NCBI GenBank assembly: GCA_958352815.1
Contig: CATWQA010000005.1
Coordinates: forward strand, 1-64,000
Source of the DNA: an uncultured Eubacteriales bacterium
GTDB lineage: Bacteria > Bacillota > Clostridia > Monoglobales > Monoglobaceae
Reading direction: 5' to 3'
Length of the DNA stretch: 64,000 nucleotides
A program made the position numbers and the translations under genes. A model generated the notes under the pieces. The model saw only the letters and a program-made list of their open reading frames with translations. It was not told the DNA's origin and ran no database searches. Of this stretch, positions 44,618-52,714 are shown one piece after another. Positions within the stretch are counted from its first letter, which is position 1, and each line of letters begins with the position of its first letter.

Positions 44618-45166
44618 TTAACCAAAATATCTCTTTAAAAGACCTTCAAAGCCTTTTCCATGTCTTGCTTCGTCCTTAGCCATCTCGTGAACTGTGTCAT
44701 GAATTGCGTCATAGCCCAGCTCCTTAGCCTTCTTAGCAATGTCCAGCTTGCCTGCTGTTGCACCGCACTCAGCGTCACGTCTGAGCTCAAGGTTCTTCTT
44801 TGTGTCAGCGTATACAACTTCGCCCAGAAGCTCTGCAAACTTTGCAGCGTGCTCAGCCTCTTCATAAGCTGCCTGCTGATAGAAAGCGCCGATCTCGGGA
44901 TAACCCTCGCGGATAGCCTGTCTGCTCATTGCCAGGTACATACCAACCTCTGTGCACTCGCCCTCGAAGTTAGCCTTAAGACCTTCGTAGATTTCGGGAT
45001 CGATCTGATCCTTTGCGCCAACGCCGATAACGTGCTCACAAGCCCATGTTATCTCGCCTGTCTGCTCCTTGAAAACACTTGCGGGAGCCTTACACTGAGG
45101 ACACTGCTCCGGAGGTGTTTCTCCCTCATAAATATAACCGCATACTCCACATACCCACTTTTTCAT
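44618..45166 (-). CDS. Rubrerythrin with N-terminal rubredoxin domain (reverse rubrerythrin)
   Basis: This 182-residue cytoplasmic peroxidase reduces hydrogen peroxide to water in anaerobes. The N-terminal rubredoxin domain (about 1-40) has 'CGVCGYIYEG' and 'CPQCKAP', binding one iron by four Cys. The C-terminal diiron four-helix domain (about 48-182) has Glu and ExxH ligands in 'EAEHAAKF' and 'DEARHGKGF'. The rubredoxin is in front, as in the clostridial reverse rubrerythrins. It lies 57 bp after a PerR-like gene and probably shares its peroxide-responsive transcript. The start has GGAGG. It marks the chromosome flank of the conjugative element. Confidence 0.95.
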   Translation of the reverse strand: MKKWVCGVCGYIYEGETPPEQCPQCKAPASVFKEQTGEITWACEHVIGVGAKDQIDPEIYEGLKANFEGECTEVGMYLAMSRQAIREGYPEIGAFYQQAAYEEAEHAAKFAELLGEVVYADTKKNLELRRDAECGATAGKLDIAKKAKELGYDAIHDTVHEMAKDEARHGKGFEGLLKRYFG

Positions 45167-45223
45167 AATTACATTACCTCCATAAATAAAATCTATAATA
45201 TTTTTAATTTTTTTCTTAATTTT

Positions 45224-45601
45224 CTAATCATTTCCGCAGCTGTGGCAAACGCCGTAGAACATAAGAGTGTGATATTCAATCGTTCCGTCCACATCGGAAC
45301 CGCATTTTTCATCGATACTCCTGTCATACTCGTCAGCAACGTCGTAAACACGACGGCATTTCCTGCAAACGAAATGATTGTGTGGCTGAGACTTGCCGTC
45401 ATAATGACTTTGGTCAAAGCCTACATCAATTTTGGTTATCTCACCTGTCGATGTGAGCAGGTTGAGATTTCTGTATACTGTTCCGAGACTGATGTTGGGA
45501 ATCTTTTTACGAACCTCATCATATATAGTATCGGCAGTGGGATGGGACGTTGTTGAGCAGAGAAATTCCAAAATGGCGTCCCTCTGTTTGCTGCGCTTCA
45601 T
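45224..45601 (-). CDS. perR: Fur-family peroxide regulator (PerR-like)
   Basis: This 125-residue repressor has a winged-helix domain (about 1-75, 'PTADTIYDEVRKKIPNISLGTVYRNLNLL') and a dimer and metal domain with the zinc-binding 'CRKC' and terminal 'CHSC' pairs. A His-rich regulatory site lies at 'PHNHFVC'. PerR proteins bind Fe(II) or Mn(II) and lose DNA binding when His residues are oxidised by peroxide. The PerR label rests mainly on the downstream rubrerythrin and the operator; a Fur or Zur specificity cannot be excluded. GGAGG lies before the start. Confidence 0.88.
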   Translation of the reverse strand: MKRSKQRDAILEFLCSTTSHPTADTIYDEVRKKIPNISLGTVYRNLNLLTSTGEITKIDVGFDQSHYDGKSQPHNHFVCRKCRRVYDVADEYDRSIDEKCGSDVDGTIEYHTLMFYGVCHSCGND

Positions 45602-45624
45602 TGCACTGCCTCCAATCTTGAAAT

Positions 45625-45671
45625 AGTAATCATTACTGTTTTATAATACATCAACAAAATTGGTTTGTCAA
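45625..45671 (-). promoter_or_regulatory. Promoter and Per-box-like operator of the perR-rubrerythrin operon
   Basis: On the - strand TTGACA (45666-45671) and TATTAT (45643-45648) are 17 bp apart. Just downstream a perfect 13-bp palindrome, AGTAATCATTACT (45625-45637), covers the start point and resembles the 7-1-7 Fur/Per box. Repression by the PerR-like protein with autoregulation is likely. Confidence 0.8.
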
Positions 45672-45707
45672 TAGTTTTTTTAAAATTTTTTCAGGAAATT
45701 TTTATTT

Positions 45708-47063
45708 TTATCTTTCCTCAAATTTTACATAAGGCCGCTGCTCGCAGACGTTCTTGTATGCAGGTCTGATAATCTTGCTTGCGTTGATAAGCTCTTCAAT
45801 TCTATGTGCGCTCCAGCCTGAAATTCTGGCAATTGCAAACAGAGGAGTGAAAAGCTCGGTGGGCAGATCAAGCATGTTGTAAACAAAGCCGCTGTAAAAG
45901 TCCACGTTGGCGCTGACGCCTTTATATATCTTTCTTTTTTCGGCAATAACTTGAGGCGCAAGTCTCTCAATTGCGGAATAAAGTTTGTATTCCTCATCGC
46001 GACCCTTCTCGTGGGAAAGCCTTTCAACAAAAGAGTTGAATATTTTCGCACGGGGGTCGGAAATAGAGTAAACCGCATGACCCATACCGTATATAAGACC
46101 GGAGTTGTCAAATGCCTGTCCGTCAAGGATTTTGCCAAGATATGCTTTAAGCTCGTCCTCGTCCGACCAGTCGGATATGTTTTTCTTAATATCTTCAAAC
46201 ATTTCTACAACCTTAATGTTAGCTCCGCCGTGCTTAGGTCCTTTGAGGGAGCCCAGGGATGCGGCGATTACCGAATATGTATCGGTACCGGAGCTGGTTA
46301 CAACATGAGAGGTAAAGGTTGAGTTATTGCCGCCGCCGTGCTCTGCATGAAGAATGAGGGCAATATCAAGAATTTTAGCCTCTATGGGCGTGAACTTGCC
46401 GTCAGGTCTCAGGCAGTGAAGAATGTTTTCGGCCGTCGAATAATCCGACATAGGTTGATGTATAAACAGACTGTTTCCTGCATAGTAGTGATTATATGCC
46501 TGGTAGCCGTAAACAGAAATCAGCGGGAACAGGGCGATAAGCTGCAGGCACTGCCTCAAAACGTTGGAAATCGAAATGTCGTTTGCCTTTGTGTCGTAGG
46601 CAAAGAGAGTGAGCACGCTGCGCTGGAGAGTATTCATCATATCGCTGCTGGGAGCCTTCAAAATAATATCTCTGACAAAGCTGGTGGGGAGCTGTCTGTA
46701 TTCCGAAAGGATTGAAAGAAATTTTTTAAACTCGTCCTTGTTCGGCAGCTCTCCGAAAAGCAGCAAATAGGTTGCCTCCTCAAAGCCGAACCTGCGTTCT
46801 TTCTGACCTTGAACAATGTCAAATATATTATAGCCTCTGTAGTAAAGCTCGCCCTCGCAGGGAACGCTTTTTCCGTCAACCTCCTTGCTGGAGCGTATGT
46901 CGGAAATCTCTGTCAGACCGGTGAGAACTCCCTTGCCGTTTATATCACGCAGCCCTCGTTTAACATCGTACTTTGAATATAGACTTGCGTCGATTTTATT
47001 ATTTTCAATACATTTTTTGGATAGTTCTATAACTTCCGGTGAAATTTTTGAAATTCTTTTCAT
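45708..47063 (-). CDS. gltA: Citrate synthase
   Basis: This 451-residue enzyme condenses acetyl-CoA and oxaloacetate to citrate, feeding glutamate synthesis in fermenting Clostridia. The Si-type family motifs are present: 'LHAEHGGGNNSTFTSHVV' with a catalytic His, 'GPKHGGANIKVVEMFEDI', 'GMGHAVYSISDPRA' with a second His, and 'NVDFYSGFVYNMLDLP' with the catalytic Asp. It carries an N-terminal extension of some 60 residues relative to short citrate synthases, as is usual in clostridial enzymes. I chose ATG 47063, which has AGGAGG upstream. It has its own consensus promoter. A 2-methylcitrate synthase activity cannot be ruled out. Confidence 0.95.
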   Translation of the reverse strand: MKRISKISPEVIELSKKCIENNKIDASLYSKYDVKRGLRDINGKGVLTGLTEISDIRSSKEVDGKSVPCEGELYYRGYNIFDIVQGQKERRFGFEEATYLLLFGELPNKDEFKKFLSILSEYRQLPTSFVRDIILKAPSSDMMNTLQRSVLTLFAYDTKANDISISNVLRQCLQLIALFPLISVYGYQAYNHYYAGNSLFIHQPMSDYSTAENILHCLRPDGKFTPIEAKILDIALILHAEHGGGNNSTFTSHVVTSSGTDTYSVIAASLGSLKGPKHGGANIKVVEMFEDIKKNISDWSDEDELKAYLGKILDGQAFDNSGLIYGMGHAVYSISDPRAKIFNSFVERLSHEKGRDEEYKLYSAIERLAPQVIAEKRKIYKGVSANVDFYSGFVYNMLDLPTELFTPLFAIARISGWSAHRIEELINASKIIRPAYKNVCEQRPYVKFEER

Positions 47064-47145
47064 ATGTAACCTCCTATAAAAGTATTTGTTTCGGTAAAGT
47101 TCGCCCCAATGAAAGAGGGGAAATCCCATTATCAATATACATTAA

Positions 47146-47174
47146 ATTATAGCTGTTTGTTAGATAATTGTCAA
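47146..47174 (-). promoter_or_regulatory. Promoter of the citrate synthase gene
   Basis: On the - strand TTGACA (47169-47174) and TATAAT (47146-47151) match consensus exactly with 17 bp between them. The start should be near 47139, leaving a leader of about 75 nt. Confidence 0.85.
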
Positions 47175-47271
47175 TCGCGTATGTAAATTATTCACAAAAT
47201 GTTAATATGCTTAACAGAAAAATTAACAATTTAGTATAGAAAATATACAAAACATATTGAAATGTAAGAAA

Positions 47272-47290
47272 GGGCAGCATATCGCCGCCC
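47272..47290 (-). terminator. Probable terminator after spoIIID
   Basis: On the - strand GGGCGGC, a 5-nt loop and GCTGCCC (one mismatched pair) form a compact stem followed by TTTCTT. It lies just after the spoIIID stop and upstream of the citrate synthase promoter. Confidence 0.6.
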
Positions 47291-47297
47291 GATGAGT

Positions 47298-47573
47298 TTA
47301 TTCGGTTTTGCACGCCATAGAATTTTTTATATGCTTATATTTTTCTCTGGTCGCATTGCCGCCTCTTATATGACGTTCGTTTTTATTTTCAAGAAGAACA
47401 GAACCGACTTGATTTGCAAGAGACGGATTAATTTTTTTCAGCCTCTGTGTTACGTCCTTGTGCACGGTGGATTTTGATATGCCGAACTTTTTTGCCGCTT
47501 CTCTGACTGTACACTTCTCATTTACTATGTATTGACCAAGCTCAACGGTTCTTTCTTCTATGTATCGTCTCAC
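47298..47573 (-). CDS. spoIIID: Sporulation regulator SpoIIID
   Basis: This 91-residue DNA-binding protein acts in the mother cell during endospore formation. It matches B. subtilis SpoIIID (93 residues) along its whole length: 'YIEERTVELGQYIV' start, helix-turn-helix 'TVREAAKKFGISKSTVHKDVT', then 'INPSLANQV', 'RHIRGGNATREKYK'. I chose the GTG at 47573, eight bases after GGAGG, because it gives the family's start; longer ATG frames add 28 unrelated residues. Its presence places the organism in a spore-forming lineage. Some relatives keep the gene without making spores. Confidence 0.95.
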   Translation of the reverse strand: MRRYIEERTVELGQYIVNEKCTVREAAKKFGISKSTVHKDVTQRLKKINPSLANQVGSVLLENKNERHIRGGNATREKYKHIKNSMACKTE

Positions 47574-47737
47574 ATTTTTCGCCTCCCGAAAACTTCTATG
47601 CCTAAGTATATGAACACCTTCGTCGAAATAGTACATTAAGTGCCCGATGGGAGACAAATTGTCGTAGCTTTCGGAATTGCATTGTTTAAAAATTTTGTAT
47701 TTGTTGTAAAAATTTTTGTATTTTTTGAATAAATTCC

Positions 47738-47766
47738 TTTACAAGTTGAAAAAAATTATATATAAT
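47738..47766 (+). promoter_or_regulatory. Promoter of the V-ATPase operon
   Basis: TTTACA (47738-47743) and TATAAT (47761-47766) are 17 bp apart. The 335-bp gap between the divergent spoIIID and V-ATPase genes is otherwise AT-rich with a repeated AAAATTTTTGTATTT motif. A second possible -10 (TATAAT near 47840) lacks a good -35. The leader would be about 135 nt. Confidence 0.7.
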
Positions 47767-47908
47767 ATTTATAATTGAAGCTTTTAAAACTTTGGACGGC
47801 TGTATTTCCGTTAAGGTTATAATATAGTGTAAAATGCGGTATAATATAAAACTAAGAGCAAGACGTCCGACGTGTATAATATGACGGGCTGAAAGAGGGT
47901 GAACATAT

Positions 47909-48220
47909 ATGTCAATGGAAACCATAGAAAAATTGAAGAAAGCGGAAGACGACGGAGAAAAGATTATAGCAGAGGCGAAGAGGGCAGGCGAGGAGCTGAT
48001 AAAAGCCGCCGATGCCGAGGCGGAAAGGATAGTTGAGGCCGCTGCAGAAAACGCCAAGAAAATTATGAGCGAGGCGGAGGAGCGAGTTAAAGAGTATTCA
48101 TCTCAGCTCAGGGCGAAGCTTGAAAATGAAAAAGAAAGCGAATTCGGCGGGATTGTGAAAAATTCCGCCGCTGCGGAAAAGGATATATTTAAAATAATTA
48201 CAGAAGAACTTATTGTATAA
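47909..48220 (+). CDS. ntpF: V-type ATP synthase peripheral-stalk subunit (NtpF/AhaH-like)
   Basis: This 103-residue protein is almost entirely a long helix with Ala/Glu/Lys heptads ('IIAEAKRAGEELIKAADAEAER', 'AAENAKKIMSEAEERV'). It is the G/H-type peripheral stalk subunit that pairs with subunit E as a coiled coil. It is the first gene of the nine-gene operon, the same position as ntpF in Enterococcus hirae. A GAGGGTG site precedes the ATG. Identification rests on position and coiled-coil form more than on specific motifs. Confidence 0.85.
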   Translation: MSMETIEKLKKAEDDGEKIIAEAKRAGEELIKAADAEAERIVEAAAENAKKIMSEAEERVKEYSSQLRAKLENEKESEFGGIVKNSAAAEKDIFKIITEELIV

Positions 48221-48251
48221 TGTATAACGGTTTGGTGAAAGGAGGGTTTGT

Positions 48252-50288
48252 ATGGCAAAGCTGCCGATGAAAACGGTTGAGGTTTACGGTCTTAAAAGCA
48301 ACCGAAAGGCAATTTTGGAGGCGCTTCAAAGGTATGGTGTTGTTGAGCCTATAAGCAAGGATTTGTCAGAAATGGGCTTTGAGAAGATGGACACTGTTCA
48401 GCCCTCGGCAAGGTTTACCAAAGCCAAGGATAATCTTGAGAAGGCTCTGGATGTCCTAAATAAGTATTCTTCTGAAAAGGTGCCGCTTCTCTCCATGTTC
48501 AGCGGCAAGAAGATGATGAGCGTTGAGCAGTATTATAATTTGACGGATAACGCAGACAGCGTCATGTCTGTAGCCCAGGAAATTAATGACTTAGCCAAGG
48601 AGAATTACGAGCTTGAAGCCGACATCGCAAAGACGGAGGACAGTATTTTGTCCATGCAGCCATGGATGGGCTACGATATGCCTATGAGCTTTGAGGGAAC
48701 AAGAAAGACAGCAGTGCTTGTGGGAGTTTTCCCCGAGGAATACAGCCTGAGTCAAATTCTTGAAAGCTACAATTCATGTTTGAGCAAGGAAGGAAAAGTG
48801 CAAGACGAAATGTATGCCATAGACGTTGAGGTTGTTTCGGCAAATGCGCAGCAGACCTGCGCCGCAGTGGTTTGCAGAAAGGAATGTCGCGGTGAGGTGG
48901 AGTCCCTGTTGAGGAATATAGGTTTTGCAAGACCGACATACGTGACGAACAAAGCTCCGTCTGTTGAAAGGTCGGAGCTCGAACAGAGAATTGAGAGCGA
49001 CAAAGCAAAAATCGATGGGAACACCGCCCGAATAGTGAAGCTGGAAAAACACAGGGAATTGTTAAAGTTCATGGTTGATTATTACTCCATGAGGATTGAT
49101 AAGTATAAGACCCTGGGCGATATAAACCAGAGAAAGAACTTTTTTGTCATATTCGGATATGTTCCGGAGAAATACGCCAACAGGCTGGTATGCGACCTTG
49201 AGGAAAAGTATGCGGCGGCAGTTGTGTTGTCTGATGTGCCTGAAGATGCGCAGCCCCCGGTGCTCTTGAAGAACAACAAGCTGTCAGAGCCTGTGGAGAC
49301 CGTGCTCGAGACTTACAGTATGCCAAACAAGCATGAGATTGACCCCACATTTATTATGTCCCTGTTCTATTACTTTCTGTTCGGAATGATGCTCTCGGAC
49401 GCGGGATACGGATTGCTGATGATTATAGGCTGCGCCTTTGTTATTCTGCGGTATCCCAACATGGAGACGGGAATGAAAAAGACCATGAAGATGTTTTTCT
49501 ACTGCGGAATTTCCACCTTTGTTTGGGGCATTCTGTTCGGGGGATTTTTCGGAGACGCGGTGACCGTTATCTCCACAACCTTTTTCGGAACAACACTGAG
49601 GGTTCCGCCCTTGTGGTTTGAGCCTATTAAAGACCCAATGAGAATGCTGGTGTTCTCATTTGCGGTGGGTATTCTTCATCTGTTTGTGGGGCTTGGTATT
49701 AAGTTCTATCAAATGGCAAAGGAGGGCGACCTAAAGGGCGCAATATACGATGTTGTGTTCTGGTATCTGTTGGTCGGCGGCGGGGTTGTGTACCTGCTGT
49801 CAATGCAGATGTTTATTGACATGGCGGGGCTGAATTTTATTCTTCCGCCTGCTGCGGGAAAGGCGGCCGCAATCTGTGCAGGTATCGGTGCAGTGGGAAT
49901 TATTCTCTTTGCGGGGCGTTCGTCAAGAAATCCGGGAAAGCGTATTGCCAAGGGCTTGTATGAGCTGTACGGTGTTACAAGCTATTTGAGCGATATTCTG
50001 TCCTATTCTCGTTTGCTGGCTTTGGGACTTGCCACAGGCGTTATAGCTCAGGTGTTCAACCAAATGGGAAGCATGTTTGGCAGCGGTGTTCTCGGCGCCA
50101 TATGCTTTACTCTGGTATTCGTGATTGGGCATACGCTTAACATGGCAATAAATTTGCTTGGTGCGTACGTGCATACTAACAGACTGCAGTTTGTTGAATT
50201 TTTCGGAAAATTTTATGAAGGCGGAGGAGAGAAGTTCAAACCCTTTTCCGCAAAAACCAATTATTTTAAATTCAAGGAGGAAAAATAA
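48252..50288 (+). CDS. ntpI: V-type ATP synthase subunit I (membrane stator)
   Basis: This 678-residue protein is the stator through which ions enter and leave the rotor. An N-terminal soluble half (about 1-350) with coiled coils is followed by seven or eight membrane helices (about 365-645): 'IMSLFYYFLFGMMLSDAGYGLLMI', 'VWGILFGGFFGDA', 'SDILSYSRLLALGLATGVIAQVFNQM' with the conserved Arg in 'YSRLLALG' that faces the rotor Glu, and 'GHTLNMAINLLGAYVH'. Normal family length. AAAGGAGG precedes the start, and the stop is immediately followed by the ATG of ntpK. Confidence 0.96.
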   Translation: MAKLPMKTVEVYGLKSNRKAILEALQRYGVVEPISKDLSEMGFEKMDTVQPSARFTKAKDNLEKALDVLNKYSSEKVPLLSMFSGKKMMSVEQYYNLTDNADSVMSVAQEINDLAKENYELEADIAKTEDSILSMQPWMGYDMPMSFEGTRKTAVLVGVFPEEYSLSQILESYNSCLSKEGKVQDEMYAIDVEVVSANAQQTCAAVVCRKECRGEVESLLRNIGFARPTYVTNKAPSVERSELEQRIESDKAKIDGNTARIVKLEKHRELLKFMVDYYSMRIDKYKTLGDINQRKNFFVIFGYVPEKYANRLVCDLEEKYAAAVVLSDVPEDAQPPVLLKNNKLSEPVETVLETYSMPNKHEIDPTFIMSLFYYFLFGMMLSDAGYGLLMIIGCAFVILRYPNMETGMKKTMKMFFYCGISTFVWGILFGGFFGDAVTVISTTFFGTTLRVPPLWFEPIKDPMRMLVFSFAVGILHLFVGLGIKFYQMAKEGDLKGAIYDVVFWYLLVGGGVVYLLSMQMFIDMAGLNFILPPAAGKAAAICAGIGAVGIILFAGRSSRNPGKRIAKGLYELYGVTSYLSDILSYSRLLALGLATGVIAQVFNQMGSMFGSGVLGAICFTLVFVIGHTLNMAINLLGAYVHTNRLQFVEFFGKFYEGGGEKFKPFSAKTNYFKFKEEK

Positions 50289-50771
50289 ATGTTTGATTTA
50301 GGAATTGTTTTTGCGTTGACCGGAGCGGCTCTTGCCGCATTGATGGCAGGTATCGGTTCTGCTATCGGCGTTGGGATGGCAGGCGAGGCAGCGGCAGGCG
50401 TTGTAACAGAGGATCCTAACCAGTTCGGTAAGGTTCTCATTCTACAGCTGCTCCCGGGTACACAGGGAATATACGGCTTGCTTATTGCGTTTATAACCCT
50501 GTCTCAGATTGGTATTTTGGGCGGAAGCGCGGATATATCAATCGCAAAGGGCTTGCTGTATCTGGCGGCTTGTTTGCCTATGGCGTTTGTGGGGCTGTGG
50601 TCCGCAAAGAGACAGGCGAGAGCGGCGGTTGCAGGTATTCAGCTTGTGGCAAAGCGTCCCGATCAAATGGGTAAGTCAATGATTTTTGCGGCGATGGTTG
50701 AGACATACGCAATTCTTGCTCTGCTGATTTCTATTCTGTCAATCAACGGAATAAGCGGTTTAAATATTTAA
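50289..50771 (+). CDS. ntpK: V-type ATP synthase subunit K (rotor ring), sodium-type
   Basis: This 160-residue proteolipid has four membrane helices in two hairpins and forms the rotor ring. All five side chains known to hold Na+ in Enterococcus hirae NtpK (Leu61, Thr64, Gln65, Gln110, Glu139) have counterparts here: Leu55, Thr58 and Gln59 in 'LLPGTQG', Gln109 in 'SAKRQA', and Glu138 in 'AMVETYA'. This supports sodium over proton coupling. One Glu per four helices means half the charge of a one-hairpin ring. The start follows directly after the ntpI stop, and GGAGG lies within the ntpI end. Confidence 0.96.
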   Translation: MFDLGIVFALTGAALAALMAGIGSAIGVGMAGEAAAGVVTEDPNQFGKVLILQLLPGTQGIYGLLIAFITLSQIGILGGSADISIAKGLLYLAACLPMAFVGLWSAKRQARAAVAGIQLVAKRPDQMGKSMIFAAMVETYAILALLISILSINGISGLNI

Positions 50772-50800
50772 AAGTTTCGGAAACATAAGGAGTGGTTGCG

Positions 50801-51391
50801 GTGGCTGAATTAATCGGCGGATTGGACGTTATAATTAACCGAATACGCAGTGAAGCGGAAAGCGCTGCTGATGATATTAAAAACGAGGCTCATGCCAAAG
50901 CAGAGTCTGTTATTGACAGGGCGAACAAAGAGGCTGCCAAAATAACAGCGGAAGCAAGGGAAAAGGCCGAGAAGTATTACAAGACCGGGTGTGAGCGGGA
51001 GAGAAACGGAGCGGAGCGCCTGAAAAATCAGGAGATACTGGCAAAGAGGCAGGAGGTTCTTGACGCGTCAATCGAGAACGCCGTTGAGAAGCTGAAAAAC
51101 TCAAAGCCCGACTATTATTTTGAAATCATCTCCAAGCTCTTAAATAAGTACGGAAAGAACGAGGAAGGCGTTATTGTGTTCTCATCGGCGGACCTAGAGA
51201 GAATGCCTGAGAATTTTAAGAGAGAGTTCAAAGACGCATTTCCAAAACTAAAAGCGGAGAGCAGTAACTCGGTGGATTACGGATTTATTATAAAGTACGG
51301 CGAAATTGAGGAGAACTGCACCTTTGACGCTTTGATTGAAGCCAATTGTGACAGTATTAAAGAAAAGGTCTTTAAAAGATTGTTTAGTTAA
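50801..51391 (+). CDS. ntpE: V-type ATP synthase subunit E (peripheral stalk)
   Basis: This 196-residue protein has an N-terminal half (about 1-105) that is a long helix ('AKAESVIDRANKEAAKITAEAREKAEKY') pairing with the NtpF-like subunit, and a C-terminal globular domain that clamps the catalytic head. I chose the GTG at 50801, eight bases after AAGGAG; an in-frame GTG at 50792 overlaps this site. Position between K and C is the usual operon order. Confidence 0.93.
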   Translation: MAELIGGLDVIINRIRSEAESAADDIKNEAHAKAESVIDRANKEAAKITAEAREKAEKYYKTGCERERNGAERLKNQEILAKRQEVLDASIENAVEKLKNSKPDYYFEIISKLLNKYGKNEEGVIVFSSADLERMPENFKREFKDAFPKLKAESSNSVDYGFIIKYGEIEENCTFDALIEANCDSIKEKVFKRLFS

Positions 51392-51408
51392 AATCAGGAG
51401 GTGGTAAC

Positions 51409-52377
51409 GTGGCCGAGCAGTATACCTATGCGGTATCCAGAATTCATGCAAAAGAGAGCGGGCTCCTAAACTTTGGGGACTTAGATCAGCTTTTGCTGTG
51501 TCCTGATTTTAATTCTGCAATCAAGCTTCTTGCTGACAAGGGTTACGGAAACGGTGACGAGTACAGGGATTTTGAGTCTATGGAAAGAGACGAGACCAAC
51601 AAACTGTGGTCGCTGATAGAGGAGTTGGTACATGACATGTCTCCTTTTAAAGCCCTTCTTCGGCAAATAGATTTTCATAATCTGAAAGCGGCAATCAAGG
51701 CGCTTTACACATCGGAAACGCCGGAAGATTATTTTTTGGAGGGCGGCAGCGTAGCTCCCGAGGTGATTTTGGAAGCGGTTAAGCTGAAGAACTTTTCGGA
51801 GCTGCCGAAGCCTTTGGGGGACGCTGCGGAGACGGCGATAGAAAATTTTATCAAAACGGGAGACGGGCAGGAGTGCGACATATATATTGATAAGGCATGT
51901 CTGGAAACGATTTTTGACGACGGTAAAAGCTCCGGAGTTCCCATTATTATGAAGTACGCCGACATGCTTGTTGCTCTCAGCAATATTAAAATTGCGGTCA
52001 GAGCAGCCCGCTCGGGGAAGAGTAAGGCTTTTTTGGAGCGGAGCCTGGCACGGTGTGAAGCTGTTAATGTAGATGCATTAGCAGCAGCTGGTGCAAAGGG
52101 CGTTGAGGAAATATATAACTATCTTGAGTTCACCGACTTTAAGGAGGCGGTTGATAAGCTGAAAGAGTCAATGTCCGCCTTTGAAAAGTGGTTTGACAAC
52201 AAGATTATGGAGCTTATAAAGAGCCAGAAGTCAAATCCTTTTACAATCGCCCCGATTTTTGCTTATGTTCTGGCGAAGCAAAATGAGATTAAGTCGGTGC
52301 AGGTGGTTATGACAGCAAAGAAAAACAACCTGAACGTTGAGCTTGTCAGGGAAAGGATACGTGATTTATATGTATAG
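51409..52377 (+). CDS. ntpC: V-type ATP synthase subunit C (central stalk-rotor link)
   Basis: This 322-residue, largely helical protein joins the central stalk to the membrane rotor. The family start 'YTYAVSRIHAKESGLL' and the C-terminal 'PFTIAPIFAYVLAKQNEIKSVQ' are conserved. Translation starts at GTG, with AGGAGG eight bases upstream. Its last codons overlap the next gene by 8 bp. Length and order fit the V/A-type operons of Clostridia and Enterococcus. Confidence 0.95.
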   Translation: MAEQYTYAVSRIHAKESGLLNFGDLDQLLLCPDFNSAIKLLADKGYGNGDEYRDFESMERDETNKLWSLIEELVHDMSPFKALLRQIDFHNLKAAIKALYTSETPEDYFLEGGSVAPEVILEAVKLKNFSELPKPLGDAAETAIENFIKTGDGQECDIYIDKACLETIFDDGKSSGVPIIMKYADMLVALSNIKIAVRAARSGKSKAFLERSLARCEAVNVDALAAAGAKGVEEIYNYLEFTDFKEAVDKLKESMSAFEKWFDNKIMELIKSQKSNPFTIAPIFAYVLAKQNEIKSVQVVMTAKKNNLNVELVRERIRDLYV

Positions 52378-52687
52378 TATTGCTGTTATAGGAGACAAGG
52401 ACAGCGTTGCGGGGTTTGGAGCGGTAGGGCTTGACGTCTTTTTCATAGACGATCAGACGGAATGTAAAAGGGTGTTTAAGCAGCTTGTTTCAAGCGGGAA
52501 GTTTGCCGTTATATTCATAACCGAAAAGGCGGCGGAGTTTGTATCGGAGGATATAGAAAGACTGTCGCGGCAAATTCTCCCTGCGGTGATACCGATACCG
52601 GGAGTTTCGGGAAACACAGGCAGAGGAATTGATGGGGTCAAGCGTTCGGTAGAGAAGGCCGTCGGCTCCGACATAATATTTAATTAA
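52370..52687 (+). CDS. ntpG: V-type ATP synthase subunit F (central stalk)
   Basis: This 105-residue protein has a Rossmann-like alpha/beta fold: 'IAVIGDKDSVAGFGAVGLDVF' at the start, 'FAVIFITEKAA' in the middle and 'PAVIPIPG' near the end. It contacts subunit D in the central stalk and regulates ATP hydrolysis. I chose the ATG at 52370, which overlaps the end of ntpC and matches the family start; the longer frame adds unrelated residues. The ribosome site AAAGGA is about twelve bases upstream, inside ntpC. Confidence 0.93.
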   Translation: MYSIAVIGDKDSVAGFGAVGLDVFFIDDQTECKRVFKQLVSSGKFAVIFITEKAAEFVSEDIERLSRQILPAVIPIPGVSGNTGRGIDGVKRSVEKAVGSDIIFN

Positions 52688-52714
52688 GACAAACAAATTA
52701 GGATGTGATTGTGT

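Noticed and set aside
17060..44620. Direct-repeat attachment sites at both ends of the element
   Set aside because: Comparing the stretch 16.96-17.15 kb with 44.49-44.62 kb by eye gave no shared repeat longer than chance; the ends remain undefined.
44660..45556. Long + strand reading frame of 298 codons opposite rubrerythrin and PerR
   Set aside because: It runs antisense through two well-supported genes and their promoter-side gap, its composition is the complement of their codons, and it has no ribosome site.
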